A stretch of 64,000 nt of DNA, taken from NCBI GenBank assembly GCA_947487895.1, contig CANKYF010000004.1:248001-312000 (forward strand), written 5' to 3'. Source of the DNA: an uncultured Flavobacteriaceae bacterium (GTDB lineage: Bacteria > Bacteroidota > Bacteroidia > Flavobacteriales > Flavobacteriaceae). Position 1 is the first letter of the stretch; the number at the start of each line of letters is the position of its first letter. A program made the position numbers and the translations under genes. This document shows, piece after piece, positions 9,001-16,708 of the stretch. The notes beneath the pieces were generated by a model. It saw nothing but the letters and a program-made list of their open reading frames with translations, ran no database searches and was not told where the DNA came from.

Positions 9001-9108
9001 ATGTCTCATAAGTTTTGTAAGACACTAATACCAGTTGTCATATTCTTATCTCTAACACATGCGCTATTGGTATTAATTCATCTTTTATTTAATCTCTCTC
9101 AACTATAA
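9001..9108 (+). CDS. Possible 35-residue membrane peptide coupled to the HTH gene
   Basis: Reading ATG at 9001 (or the adjacent ATG at 8998) gives a 35-residue peptide whose centre, LIPVVIFLSLTHALLVLIHL, is one plausible membrane helix. Its stop TAA at 9106-9108 shares one base with the ATG of the next gene, the TAATG arrangement of translational coupling. Longer flavobacterial regulators of the TPR/membrane/coiled-coil/HTH type have a membrane helix just before the part encoded next, so this could be a split or decayed N-terminus. I cannot tell a real small gene from chance. Confidence 0.35.
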   Translation: MSHKFCKTLIPVVIFLSLTHALLVLIHLLFNLSQL

Positions 9109-9524
9109 TGCTAAAAAAACATATAAGAACTGCCATAGATTTTATATCAAATTCATTAATGGAAACGGAAGAAAGAGCACACATCACAAATCCATTAGAT
9201 GAGTATAATAATGACACCAATTTACAACAAATTGAATCTCTATTAAATACAAAAATTTTAACCCAAGAAGATTGGAAGAATTTCAAAAAACAATTTATAA
9301 AACTGCACCCTTTATTTTTTATAAACTTAAAACTTAAAGACATACAATTAACAAAATCTGAAGAACGTCTACTAGCCTTAGAATATCTTAACCTTAATAC
9401 ACATGAGATTGCAAATAAGTTAGGTATTTCAGATCGCAGTGTTATTGTAAGCCGTTACAGATTAAGAAAAAAAACACAAGCCCCAAAAGGTACCCCAATA
9501 TTAGAATATTTAAACTTAAAATAA
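9108..9524 (+). CDS. LuxR-like helix-turn-helix regulator, lacks a sensor domain
   Basis: A 138-residue protein. The C-terminus is a helix-turn-helix, with LTKSEERLLALEYLNLNTHE leading into IANKLGISDRSVIVSRYRLRKK. Together with the preceding LTQEDWKNFKKQFIKLHPLFF segment it matches the output end of large Bacteroidota regulators with TPR repeats, a membrane helix and a coiled coil. Here only the output end is present, so it is either a stand-alone regulator or a remnant of a longer gene. It lies 257 bases upstream of the secreted adhesin-like gene and diverges from the sigma gene at 8874; either could be its target. Confidence 0.75.
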   Translation: MLKKHIRTAIDFISNSLMETEERAHITNPLDEYNNDTNLQQIESLLNTKILTQEDWKNFKKQFIKLHPLFFINLKLKDIQLTKSEERLLALEYLNLNTHEIANKLGISDRSVIVSRYRLRKKTQAPKGTPILEYLNLK

Positions 9525-9634
9525 TAACCCCAACCCAATGGAATTTTACCTACACCAACAATTCACATCAGCCTCTCCAAGACTTTATTATAAAGCCGAC
9601 ATCAACGTAAACACCTAAAAGTCAAACAAAAACA

Positions 9635-9658
9635 TTTTTTGTATACTTTTTTGTATAC
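9635..9658 (+). repeat. Tandem 12-base direct repeat upstream of the secreted-protein gene
   Basis: TTTTTTGTATAC occurs twice head to tail, each copy ending in the palindrome GTATAC. The copies are about one helical turn apart, which would suit a cooperatively binding regulator. The rest of the 9525-9781 gap is AT-rich and holds no gene that I can see. Function is inferred from position only. Confidence 0.5.
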
Positions 9659-9781
9659 CTCAAAAAATATAAAAAATCGATAAAACGATGTTTTTTTACG
9701 ATGAATTGCTGAATTAATGAAATCTGTACTATTAAAAAGACAGTTTTATTCAAAAAACCAAATCTCTTAAATACTCAAATC

Positions 9782-12700
9782 ATGAAAAAAAATTACATTA
9801 GGAAACCCTATAAAAAACTATTAGGTCTCTTTTTCTTTTTATTGTTATTAAATGTAAAAGCTCAAACCCCTGCTACGGCATTAAATTTTGATGGTCCGGT
9901 AAATAGTAGTTATGATTATATTACAGTGACAGATGACCCTTCATTAGACTTTACCAATAGCTTCACCTTTGAAACTTGGGTGAATTTTGATTTTATAGCA
10001 AGAAATAATGACGGTTGGGATTGGCAATGTTTATTTGCCAAATCTCGATACAACGCCTCTTATGGCTTAATGTATTTATCTGATACTGGTTTTCCTAGAG
10101 GGATTACATTTTACCATGCAGGTTTTGGCACTGGAGCAACCACATACCAATGGCCCACTATAGCATCAAACACCTGGTACCATATAGCAGTGACCTTATC
10201 GCCAACAAAAGCGACGATTTATGTAGATGGTGTAGAGGTAATGTCTCAAACAGGTACAGGAAGTTTAACACCTAATAACGATCCGCTGTTTATAGGAGCT
10301 AATAATGGCGCTGGTGATCCTTATCCATTAGATGGCACCTTAGAAGAAACACGTTTTTGGAATGTTGCCCGTACCCAAGCCGAAATACAAGCAGATATGA
10401 TGAGGCAATTAGGCGGGAGTGAATCTAATTTGGTATTGCAATTTAGCTACAATCAAGGCAATATTGCTGAAGATAATACGGCAATAACCATGGTAACAGA
10501 TAACTCAACAGAAGGGAACCATGGTACTTTAAATCAGTTTGCCTTAACAGGTGCTGCGAGTAATTTCGTAGATGGTTCTGGATCTGGTGTGGTTTCTGGA
10601 CAAGAGCAAACCATTACTTTTGGTGCTCTAGCAGATAAAACAACTGATGATGTTCCTTTTCAGTTAACAGCAACCAGCGATTCTGGTTTGCCTATTACCT
10701 ATACAAGTTCCAATTTAGCAGTAGCAACAATTAGTGGAGATATGCTTACCATTGTAGGAGCTGGCACTACTACCATTACCGCTTCTCAACCTGGAAATGC
10801 TACGTATCAATCAGCAATGGATGTGTCGCAAGTACAACTGGTCACTTTAGGGATGACAAACCCATGCGATCCAGGCAATGATAATTTTGCGCCTTCCTTT
10901 ACAAATATAAATGGGAATACGTCACAAACAGTAGCTTTAGATGCTATGGGAACAATTACCATTACTCCAGAAAGTTTTGGAATTACAGCAGTTGATAACT
11001 GTACCGCTAGCCCTGTATTAAGTCTAAGTCAAACAGATTTTACGTGTAATGATATAGGCAATAATACCATTCAACTTACAGTTACAGATGATCAAAATAA
11101 TAGTGATGTAATGGATGTAACTGTGGTAGTTCAAGATACTACAGATCCAGTAATTGACTTAGGAGGTTCTAGTATATTTACAGTAGATCTTGACGAAAAT
11201 GGAGAAGTTGATATAGACATTGCTTCCCTTGGAATAGTGGTAACAGATAACTGTGGAACGCCACAAGTAACACTATCTACCACTTCATTTAATTGTAATA
11301 ATATTAGAGCAACTCCAGGTAATTTTGTTCTGGTTACAGCAACAGATGCACAAAACAATACGACAAGAGCAAATATTTTTGTAACAGTTAGAGATAATAC
11401 GGCACCAATAATTAACCAATGTGCTAGCCCATTCGAAGTCACTTTAGATACTTCTGGAAGATATACCTTAACAGCTGATGAGTTAGGAACAGGAATTTCT
11501 GATAACTGTAGTTTTTCCACGTCTATAGATATTGAAACGTTAACTGCAGCCAACATTGGAGACAATACAGTAACCATGACAGCTACCGATGCTGCTGGAA
11601 ATGCTAATAACTGTTCTACAACCGTAACGGTAAATTTTGGAGGTTGCCCATCAGATATTACAGTAAATAGTGACCCTTCTTTATGCGGTGCTATTGTAGA
11701 TTATGGCTCTTGGGATAATATCACTTCTGGACTTCCTAGTGGTAGCGTATTCCCTGTAGGAACTACAACTGTAGCTTTTGAAGTTCAAGATGAAAACAAC
11801 CAAACCATTCAATGTAGTTTCAATGTTATTGTTAACGATGTTATGGCTCCCCAATTTTTCGTGGTAGATCAAAGCGTTGATGTATCTGCAGGTGATGTTA
11901 CATTAGCTATCGATGATTTTATCGGTTTAGAAACTGGAGATCCTTCATATGTAGTAAGTAGAGTAGGAACTTTTGCTCCTGCTACTTTATCTGGAAGTCA
12001 GACTGGAGTTACTTTAGATGATGATGAAGTGAGTGGTAATTTACCAATTGGTTTTGATTTCGATTTCTTTGGAGTAACGTATTCAGAATTTTATATTTCT
12101 TCTAATGGTTTTATTAGTTTTTTAAATGATTCTGATGAAGATGGGTGCTGTAATGGGGCCTCATTACCTGATAATGGAGATGATATTCGTGCGTTAATTG
12201 CTTATGCATGGAGTGATTTAGATCCTACAAATGCAGGGGTTATTAGTTATGAAACCATAGGTATGGCTCCAAATAGAACGCTCATTATAGATTTTGATAA
12301 TGTGAGTCATTTTGAAGGAGCACAATGGTCGGTTACTTCTCAAATAAAGTTATTTGAAATGTCTAATGTTATAGAGATTCATAGCGCTAGTATCATTCCT
12401 GTTACTGTGCCAGGTGAAGACTATGTGGTAACCCAAGGTATTGAAAATGCAGCACAAGATGAAGCTTTCTATTTATCAGGAAGAAATGCAGGCGCCAATT
12501 GGGGAACTACCAATGAATACCTTGCTTTCATTCCTTCAATCAATAGTGTGTTTGATACCTGTGGTGTTGATACTGTTACTATTTCTCAAACCACTTTTAC
12601 TTGTTCAGATATCGGTGATATATCTGTAACTATTACAGCTACCGATGTTAATAGCAACGTTTCTACACAAAATGTAACAGTAACTGTAACTACTACAGAC

Positions 12701-13189
12701 ACTACAGCACCAGTTATCAGTTTGACTGGAGACAACCCTCAAGAAATCATTCTAGGAGATGCGTATACAGAATTAGGAGCAACAACCGATGATGGTTCAA
12801 CCGTTGTAATTAATGATACTGCCGTAAACACTAATCAAGTAGGAAGTTATAGTGTTACCTATAATGCCAGTGATTTATCTTGTAATGATGCTGTAGAAAT
12901 GATAAGAACAGTTAATGTAGTTTCTTCATTAAGTTTAGAAGATACTTTATTCGCAAAAGGTATTAGTATATATCCTAATCCAGTTAATGAAATAATTACC
13001 ATTCAATCTGATCACAACGTAATGGATCAAATTAAAATTATAGATATAAGTGGGCGTGTCATTAAAAAAACAACTAATAAAGTAGGTTCTATGTATCAGA
13101 TGAATCTATCTGGTATCTCTAAGGGCGTTTATTTTTTACAAATAACTTCAGAAGGTAAAGAAGCCGTAAAACGAATTGTAAAAGAATAA
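9782..13189 (+). CDS. Secreted multidomain protein with LamG-like domain, Ig/HYR-like repeats and T9SS sorting domain
   Basis: A 1135-residue exported protein. A signal peptide (1-28, ending VKAQ) is followed by a LamG/concanavalin-like lectin fold (about 30-215), an Ig-like domain (about 265-355), several HYR-like repeats ending in DTTDP, DNTAP or similar linkers (about 370-690), a segment with GFDFDFFGVTYSEFYISSNG that resembles nidogen-type extracellular domains (about 715-925), a DUF5011-like domain (about 985-1060) and a type A T9SS C-terminal sorting domain (IYPNPV, then SGRVIKK and GVYFLQI). It is therefore probably moved across the outer membrane by type IX secretion and anchored on the surface. 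No catalytic motif is evident; adhesion or glycan binding is the best guess. Many Cys and Asp residues suggest disulphides and Ca2+ sites. Confidence 0.88.
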   Translation: MKKNYIRKPYKKLLGLFFFLLLLNVKAQTPATALNFDGPVNSSYDYITVTDDPSLDFTNSFTFETWVNFDFIARNNDGWDWQCLFAKSRYNASYGLMYLSDTGFPRGITFYHAGFGTGATTYQWPTIASNTWYHIAVTLSPTKATIYVDGVEVMSQTGTGSLTPNNDPLFIGANNGAGDPYPLDGTLEETRFWNVARTQAEIQADMMRQLGGSESNLVLQFSYNQGNIAEDNTAITMVTDNSTEGNHGTLNQFALTGAASNFVDGSGSGVVSGQEQTITFGALADKTTDDVPFQLTATSDSGLPITYTSSNLAVATISGDMLTIVGAGTTTITASQPGNATYQSAMDVSQVQLVTLGMTNPCDPGNDNFAPSFTNINGNTSQTVALDAMGTITITPESFGITAVDNCTASPVLSLSQTDFTCNDIGNNTIQLTVTDDQNNSDVMDVTVVVQDTTDPVIDLGGSSIFTVDLDENGEVDIDIASLGIVVTDNCGTPQVTLSTTSFNCNNIRATPGNFVLVTATDAQNNTTRANIFVTVRDNTAPIINQCASPFEVTLDTSGRYTLTADELGTGISDNCSFSTSIDIETLTAANIGDNTVTMTATDAAGNANNCSTTVTVNFGGCPSDITVNSDPSLCGAIVDYGSWDNITSGLPSGSVFPVGTTTVAFEVQDENNQTIQCSFNVIVNDVMAPQFFVVDQSVDVSAGDVTLAIDDFIGLETGDPSYVVSRVGTFAPATLSGSQTGVTLDDDEVSGNLPIGFDFDFFGVTYSEFYISSNGFISFLNDSDEDGCCNGASLPDNGDDIRALIAYAWSDLDPTNAGVISYETIGMAPNRTLIIDFDNVSHFEGAQWSVTSQIKLFEMSNVIEIHSASIIPVTVPGEDYVVTQGIENAAQDEAFYLSGRNAGANWGTTNEYLAFIPSINSVFDTCGVDTVTISQTTFTCSDIGDISVTITATDVNSNVSTQNVTVTVTTTDTTAPVISLTGDNPQEIILGDAYTELGATTDDGSTVVINDTAVNTNQVGSYSVTYNASDLSCNDAVEMIRTVNVVSSLSLEDTLFAKGISIYPNPVNEIITIQSDHNVMDQIKIIDISGRVIKKTTNKVGSMYQMNLSGISKGVYFLQITSEGKEAVKRIVKE

Positions 13190-13215
13190 ATATTAATTAA
13201 CGAATTTATGATTTT

Positions 13216-13247
13216 AAAGCCTTCTTATTTTTTAAGGAGGCTTTTTT
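13216..13247 (+). terminator. Intrinsic terminator after the secreted-protein gene
   Basis: AAGCCTTCTT pairs with AAGGAGGCTT (one G-T wobble) around a T-rich loop and is followed by TTTT. It ends the secreted-protein transcript and precedes the rmuC promoter. Confidence 0.8.
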
Positions 13248-13264
13248 ACTTTCATTCAAAAAAG

Positions 13265-13272
13265 TATCTTTG
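13265..13272 (+). promoter_or_regulatory. Candidate -7 element for rmuC
   Basis: TATCTTTG fits TAnnTTTG and lies 20 bases before the rmuC ATG. No clear TTG is visible at the -33 position. Confidence 0.45.
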
Positions 13273-13292
13273 ATTTAAACTATATTTTTTAA

Positions 13293-14675
13293 ATGAACGA
13301 CAGCTTAATTCTTATTCTGGCTATTTTAATTTCAGCAGGTATTGGCGCCTATGTTGGTATGCTATTTTCAAAACTTAAAAATAAAGGTGAAAAAAGTACA
13401 CTTGAAGAACGTAATGCCAATTTACAACAACAATTAAATGACTTTAAGCAATTTTCTGAAACTGAAAATGAAAAGCAAAACGAAAATTTCAACCTTCAAA
13501 TAAACGAATTAAAAGAAACAGTTTCTAAAACTGAAAAAGAACGAGAAGATATTAGACGTGAAAAGGAGTTTTTAAGTAATGAGCTAACAAGAAAAAATTC
13601 TGAATACGAAAATCTACAGCAACAAAACTTAAAACGCGATAAAGAATTAGAAGAACGCCAAGAACAGTTACGCAAAGATTTTGAACTATTGGCCAATAAA
13701 ATTCTTGAAGAAAAATCTAATAAATTCACTGAGCAGAATAAAGAGAATATTAAAAATATTTTAAATCCGCTTCAAGAAAAAATCCAAGGATTTGAGAAAA
13801 AAGTAGAAGCATCGCAAAAAGAAAGCATCAGTATGCATTCTGCATTAAAAGAACAATTGTTGGGTTTAAAAGACCTCAACCAACAAATGACTAAAGAGGC
13901 TACCAATTTAACCAGAGCCTTAAAAGGTGATAGTAAAATGCAAGGTAATTGGGGCGAGTTGGTTTTAGAGCGTGTATTGGAGAAATCTGGTCTAGAGAAA
14001 GACCGAGAATATTTTGTTCAACAAAGCTTTACACTTGAAGATGGTTCTCGTGTTATGCCAGATGTGGTATTACACCTTCCCGATAATAAAAAAATGATTA
14101 TTGATAGTAAGGTATCTTTAACAGATTATGAACGTTTAGTTAATGCAGATGATGATCAAAAAGACAGCTTTTTAAAAGCGCATACCAACTCTGTAAAAAA
14201 ACATGTTGAGCAATTATCTGCTAAAAACTATCAAGATTTGTATGATATAGAATCACCAGATTTTGTATTGATGTTCATTCCTATTGAACCTGCTTTTGCC
14301 ATTGTTGTAAATGAAGATAGCAGTATTTATAACAAAGCTTTTGAAAAGAACATTGTTATTGTAACACCTTCTACTCTTTTGGCTACGTTGCGTACTATTG
14401 ATACCATGTGGAATAACGAAAAACAACAACGTAATGCCATGGAAATTGCACGACAAGCAGGAGCGCTTTACGATAAGTTTGAAGGTTTAGTAAAAGATTT
14501 AACTGGAGTTGGTAAAAAGATTGATGATGCTAAAAAAGACTATTCAGCAGCCATGAATAAACTGGTTGACGGACGCGGAAACCTCATCACCAGCGTTGAA
14601 AAACTTAAGAAAATGGGGGCCAAAGCTAAAAAATCACTACCTGAAGCTATCATAAAACGCGCTGAAGAAGAGTAA
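13293..14675 (+). CDS. rmuC: DNA recombination protein RmuC
   Basis: A 460-residue protein. One N-terminal membrane helix (about 3-24, LILILAILISAGIGAYVGMLF) is followed by a long Glu/Lys/Gln-rich coiled coil (about 30-190) and the RmuC nuclease-like domain (about 195-430). Family motifs include LKGDSKMQGNWGELVLERVL, a PDVVLHLPDNKKMIIDSKVS segment (restriction-endonuclease-like Asp and Lys), and LMFIPIEPAF. RmuC limits inversions between short inverted repeats in E. coli; the molecular activity is not well defined. It stands alone between its own promoter and the palindrome array at 14690. Confidence 0.93.
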   Translation: MNDSLILILAILISAGIGAYVGMLFSKLKNKGEKSTLEERNANLQQQLNDFKQFSETENEKQNENFNLQINELKETVSKTEKEREDIRREKEFLSNELTRKNSEYENLQQQNLKRDKELEERQEQLRKDFELLANKILEEKSNKFTEQNKENIKNILNPLQEKIQGFEKKVEASQKESISMHSALKEQLLGLKDLNQQMTKEATNLTRALKGDSKMQGNWGELVLERVLEKSGLEKDREYFVQQSFTLEDGSRVMPDVVLHLPDNKKMIIDSKVSLTDYERLVNADDDQKDSFLKAHTNSVKKHVEQLSAKNYQDLYDIESPDFVLMFIPIEPAFAIVVNEDSSIYNKAFEKNIVIVTPSTLLATLRTIDTMWNNEKQQRNAMEIARQAGALYDKFEGLVKDLTGVGKKIDDAKKDYSAAMNKLVDGRGNLITSVEKLKKMGAKAKKSLPEAIIKRAEEE

Positions 14676-14689
14676 AACGAATAACATGA

Positions 14690-14850
14690 TATCACATAAA
14701 AATGCGATATTATTAATTATCACATAAAAATGTGATAAAATTGATTATCACATAAAAATGTGATATATTTGATTATTCCATAAATACGGAATATTTTAAA
14801 TTATGCCTTAATAAAGGAATATTTTAAATTATTCTCCAATACAAGGAATA
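14690..14850 (+). repeat. Array of six palindromes with 28-base period upstream of satD
   Basis: Six units start at 14690, 14718, 14746, 14774, 14802 and 14830, exactly 28 bases apart. Each is a palindrome of about 20 bases followed by an 8-base AT-rich spacer (only three bases follow the last unit before the ATG). Units 2 and 3 are the perfect palindrome TATCACATAAAAATGTGATA; unit 1 differs by one base. Units 4-6 share the outer TAT/ATA but have TCC/GGA arms (unit 4 TATTCCATAAATACGGAATA) and become progressively imperfect. The last unit ends three bases before the satD start codon. Repeats this short with 8-base spacers are not CRISPR. The best reading is a multi-site operator, or stacked hairpins in the leader. 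Confidence 0.85.
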
Positions 14851-14853
14851 ACT

Positions 14854-15471
14854 ATGACAAGCGTTATAACAGGAGATATTATTAACTCAAGAGAAGCAAA
14901 ACCAATTGCTTGGATTGATATTCTAAAAAGGACTTTATCTAATATAAGTTCCGAAAAAAAATATTGGGATATTTATAGAGGCGATAGTTTTCAGATAGAA
15001 ATAAGAGATTATCTATCTAGCTTTATAAAAGCCGTTTACATAAAAGCCTGTATTAAATCTATACATGGTCTTGATGTTAGATTAGCCATAGGTATTGGTA
15101 ATAAAACTTTTGATGGCAAAAAGGTCTCAGAATCAAGTGGAGATGCTTTTATATTCTCAGGAGAAACCTTAGAATCTTTAAAAAAAGAAAAACAGAATTT
15201 ACGAATAAAAACATCAAATTTCGATCTGGATGAAGAACTAAACTTATATTTTAAATTAGCTCTTATAGCCATGGATAATTGGACTGTAAATACTGCTGAA
15301 ATTGTAAAATTAAGTATTGAAAACCCTAATGCATTGCAAAGCGAATTAGGAAAACTCATAGGAATTAATCAAAACGCAGTAAGCACAAGACAAAAACGTG
15401 CTTACTTGAACGAAATCGAAGAATTAGATCTTTTATTTCGTGAAAAAATATATGACCATTACAAATCATGA
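14854..15471 (+). CDS. SatD family protein with C-terminal helix-turn-helix
   Basis: A 205-residue cytoplasmic protein of the SatD family, named after a streptococcal acid-tolerance locus; its biochemical role is not established. The N-terminus reads VITGDIINSREA; later come YRGDSFQIEI, RLAIGIG and SSGDAFIFSGETLESL. In order and spacing these resemble the two metal-binding Asp motifs and following strands of class III nucleotidyl cyclases, but this is my own comparison. The C-terminus (about 155-195, LGKLIGINQNAVSTRQKRA) looks like a helix-turn-helix. It overlaps the DUF3307 gene by four bases (ATGA) and is preceded by the palindrome array, which its own HTH might bind. Confidence 0.8.
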   Translation: MTSVITGDIINSREAKPIAWIDILKRTLSNISSEKKYWDIYRGDSFQIEIRDYLSSFIKAVYIKACIKSIHGLDVRLAIGIGNKTFDGKKVSESSGDAFIFSGETLESLKKEKQNLRIKTSNFDLDEELNLYFKLALIAMDNWTVNTAEIVKLSIENPNALQSELGKLIGINQNAVSTRQKRAYLNEIEELDLLFREKIYDHYKS

Positions 15472-16169
15472 TTCTAACAAAACTATTCTTAGCCCACCTC
15501 ATTGCCGACTTTTTTCTACAACCTGCTAAATGGGTACAAGAGAAAGAAGAAAAGAAACTAAAATCTGGGAAGCTTTACATACATGTATTGTTGCATATTG
15601 CTATAACAACGTTAATCCTGTGGGATTTTAAGTTATGGTACGTACCATTAATTATAGGGGTTTCGCATTTTATAATTGATGCTTTGAAACTCATACTTCA
15701 AAATGAAAAGACTAAAAGACTATTATTTTTCATAGATCAGTTATGCCACATACTGGTTATTGCAATAGTATATTTTGCAATTTCTAAAGACAGTTTTAAT
15801 CTAAATACAATTCTAACAGATCAAAATATTTTACTTGTAACTTGTTTGTTGTTTTTAACGATTCCAGCTTCAATAATTATGAAAACCATTTTTTTAAAGT
15901 GGAATATTTTAGAACTCACTAAAAATGAAGAGTCACTTGAAGATGCTGGTAAATATATTGGTATTTTAGAGCGCTTATTCGTGTTTATTTTTATCATATT
16001 TGGGCATTGGGAAGCTGTTGGTTTTTTAATTACTGCTAAATCTGTTTTTAGATTTAAAGATTTAAGAGATTCAAAAGAAAGACAACTCACCGAATACATC
16101 TTAATAGGCACACTAATAAGTTTTGGCATTGCCATAATTACAGGAATACTTTATAATTTAATGACTTAA
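15468..16169 (+). CDS. DUF3307 family integral membrane protein
   Basis: A 233-residue inner-membrane protein with about six or seven hydrophobic segments. The N-terminal LFLAHLIADFFLQP and the following H/D-containing helices (VSHFIIDALKLIL, FIDQLCHILVIAIVYF) are typical of DUF3307. The repeated H...D residues within helices could bind a metal or a polar ligand. The start overlaps the satD stop by four bases, so the two are surely co-translated. Function is unknown; the tight coupling suggests that SatD acts with or through this membrane protein. Confidence 0.85.
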   Translation: MILTKLFLAHLIADFFLQPAKWVQEKEEKKLKSGKLYIHVLLHIAITTLILWDFKLWYVPLIIGVSHFIIDALKLILQNEKTKRLLFFIDQLCHILVIAIVYFAISKDSFNLNTILTDQNILLVTCLLFLTIPASIIMKTIFLKWNILELTKNEESLEDAGKYIGILERLFVFIFIIFGHWEAVGFLITAKSVFRFKDLRDSKERQLTEYILIGTLISFGIAIITGILYNLMT

Positions 16170-16171
16170 AA

Positions 16172-16708
16172 ATGTTTAAAAGCGCCAAAGAATCTCAAGT
16201 ATCTATTACAGAATTAATGTTGCCAGCTCACTCAAATTTTAGTGGTAAAATTCACGGAGGTCACATACTTAACTTAATGGATCAAATTGCATTTGCCTGT
16301 GCTTCTAAGCATTCTCAGAACTACTGTGTAACGGCTTCTGTAAATAGAGTAGATTTTTTAAATCCTATTGAAGTAGGTGAGTTAGTAACATTGAAAGCAT
16401 CTGTTAATTATACTGGTAGAACCTCTATGGTTATTGGTTTAAGGGTTGAATCTGAAAACGTACAAACTGGTGAGGTAAAACATTGTAATTCTTCATATTT
16501 TACAATGGTTGCAAAAGATTCTAATGGTAAAAACGCTTCTGTACCTGGTCTTATTTTAGACAGTGAACAAAGCGTAAGACGCTTTTCTAGAAGTATTGCA
16601 AGACAAGAACAGGCTAAAAACAGAACTTCGCAATTTAAATCTTCAGAATTTAAAATAGAAGATCATATTGATGCTTTAAAAGCTCATAATGTAAAATTAG
16701 AACTTTAA
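16172..16708 (+). CDS. Acyl-CoA thioesterase, YciA-like hotdog family
   Basis: A 178-residue cytoplasmic hotdog-fold enzyme that hydrolyses acyl-CoA thioesters. Family signatures are the early MLPAHSNFSGKIHGGHILNLMDQ (the catalytic-helix region with conserved Asn, Gly and Asp), SVNRVDFLNPIEVGELV and GRTSMVIGL. It begins two bases after the DUF3307 stop and so belongs to the satD operon. Its stop codon overlaps that of the convergent receptor gene by four bases, leaving no room for a terminator. The C-terminal 40 residues are charged and probably helical. Confidence 0.87.
   Translation: MFKSAKESQVSITELMLPAHSNFSGKIHGGHILNLMDQIAFACASKHSQNYCVTASVNRVDFLNPIEVGELVTLKASVNYTGRTSMVIGLRVESENVQTGEVKHCNSSYFTMVAKDSNGKNASVPGLILDSEQSVRRFSRSIARQEQAKNRTSQFKSSEFKIEDHIDALKAHNVKLEL

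Noticed and set aside
11131-11577. A 148-residue minus-strand frame inside the secreted-protein gene
   Set aside because: It is antisense to a strongly conserved repeat region and has no recognisable motif.
14690-14850. CRISPR array
   Set aside because: The spacing is regular, but the 8-base spacers are far too short and similar, the units diverge in sequence, and no cas gene is near.
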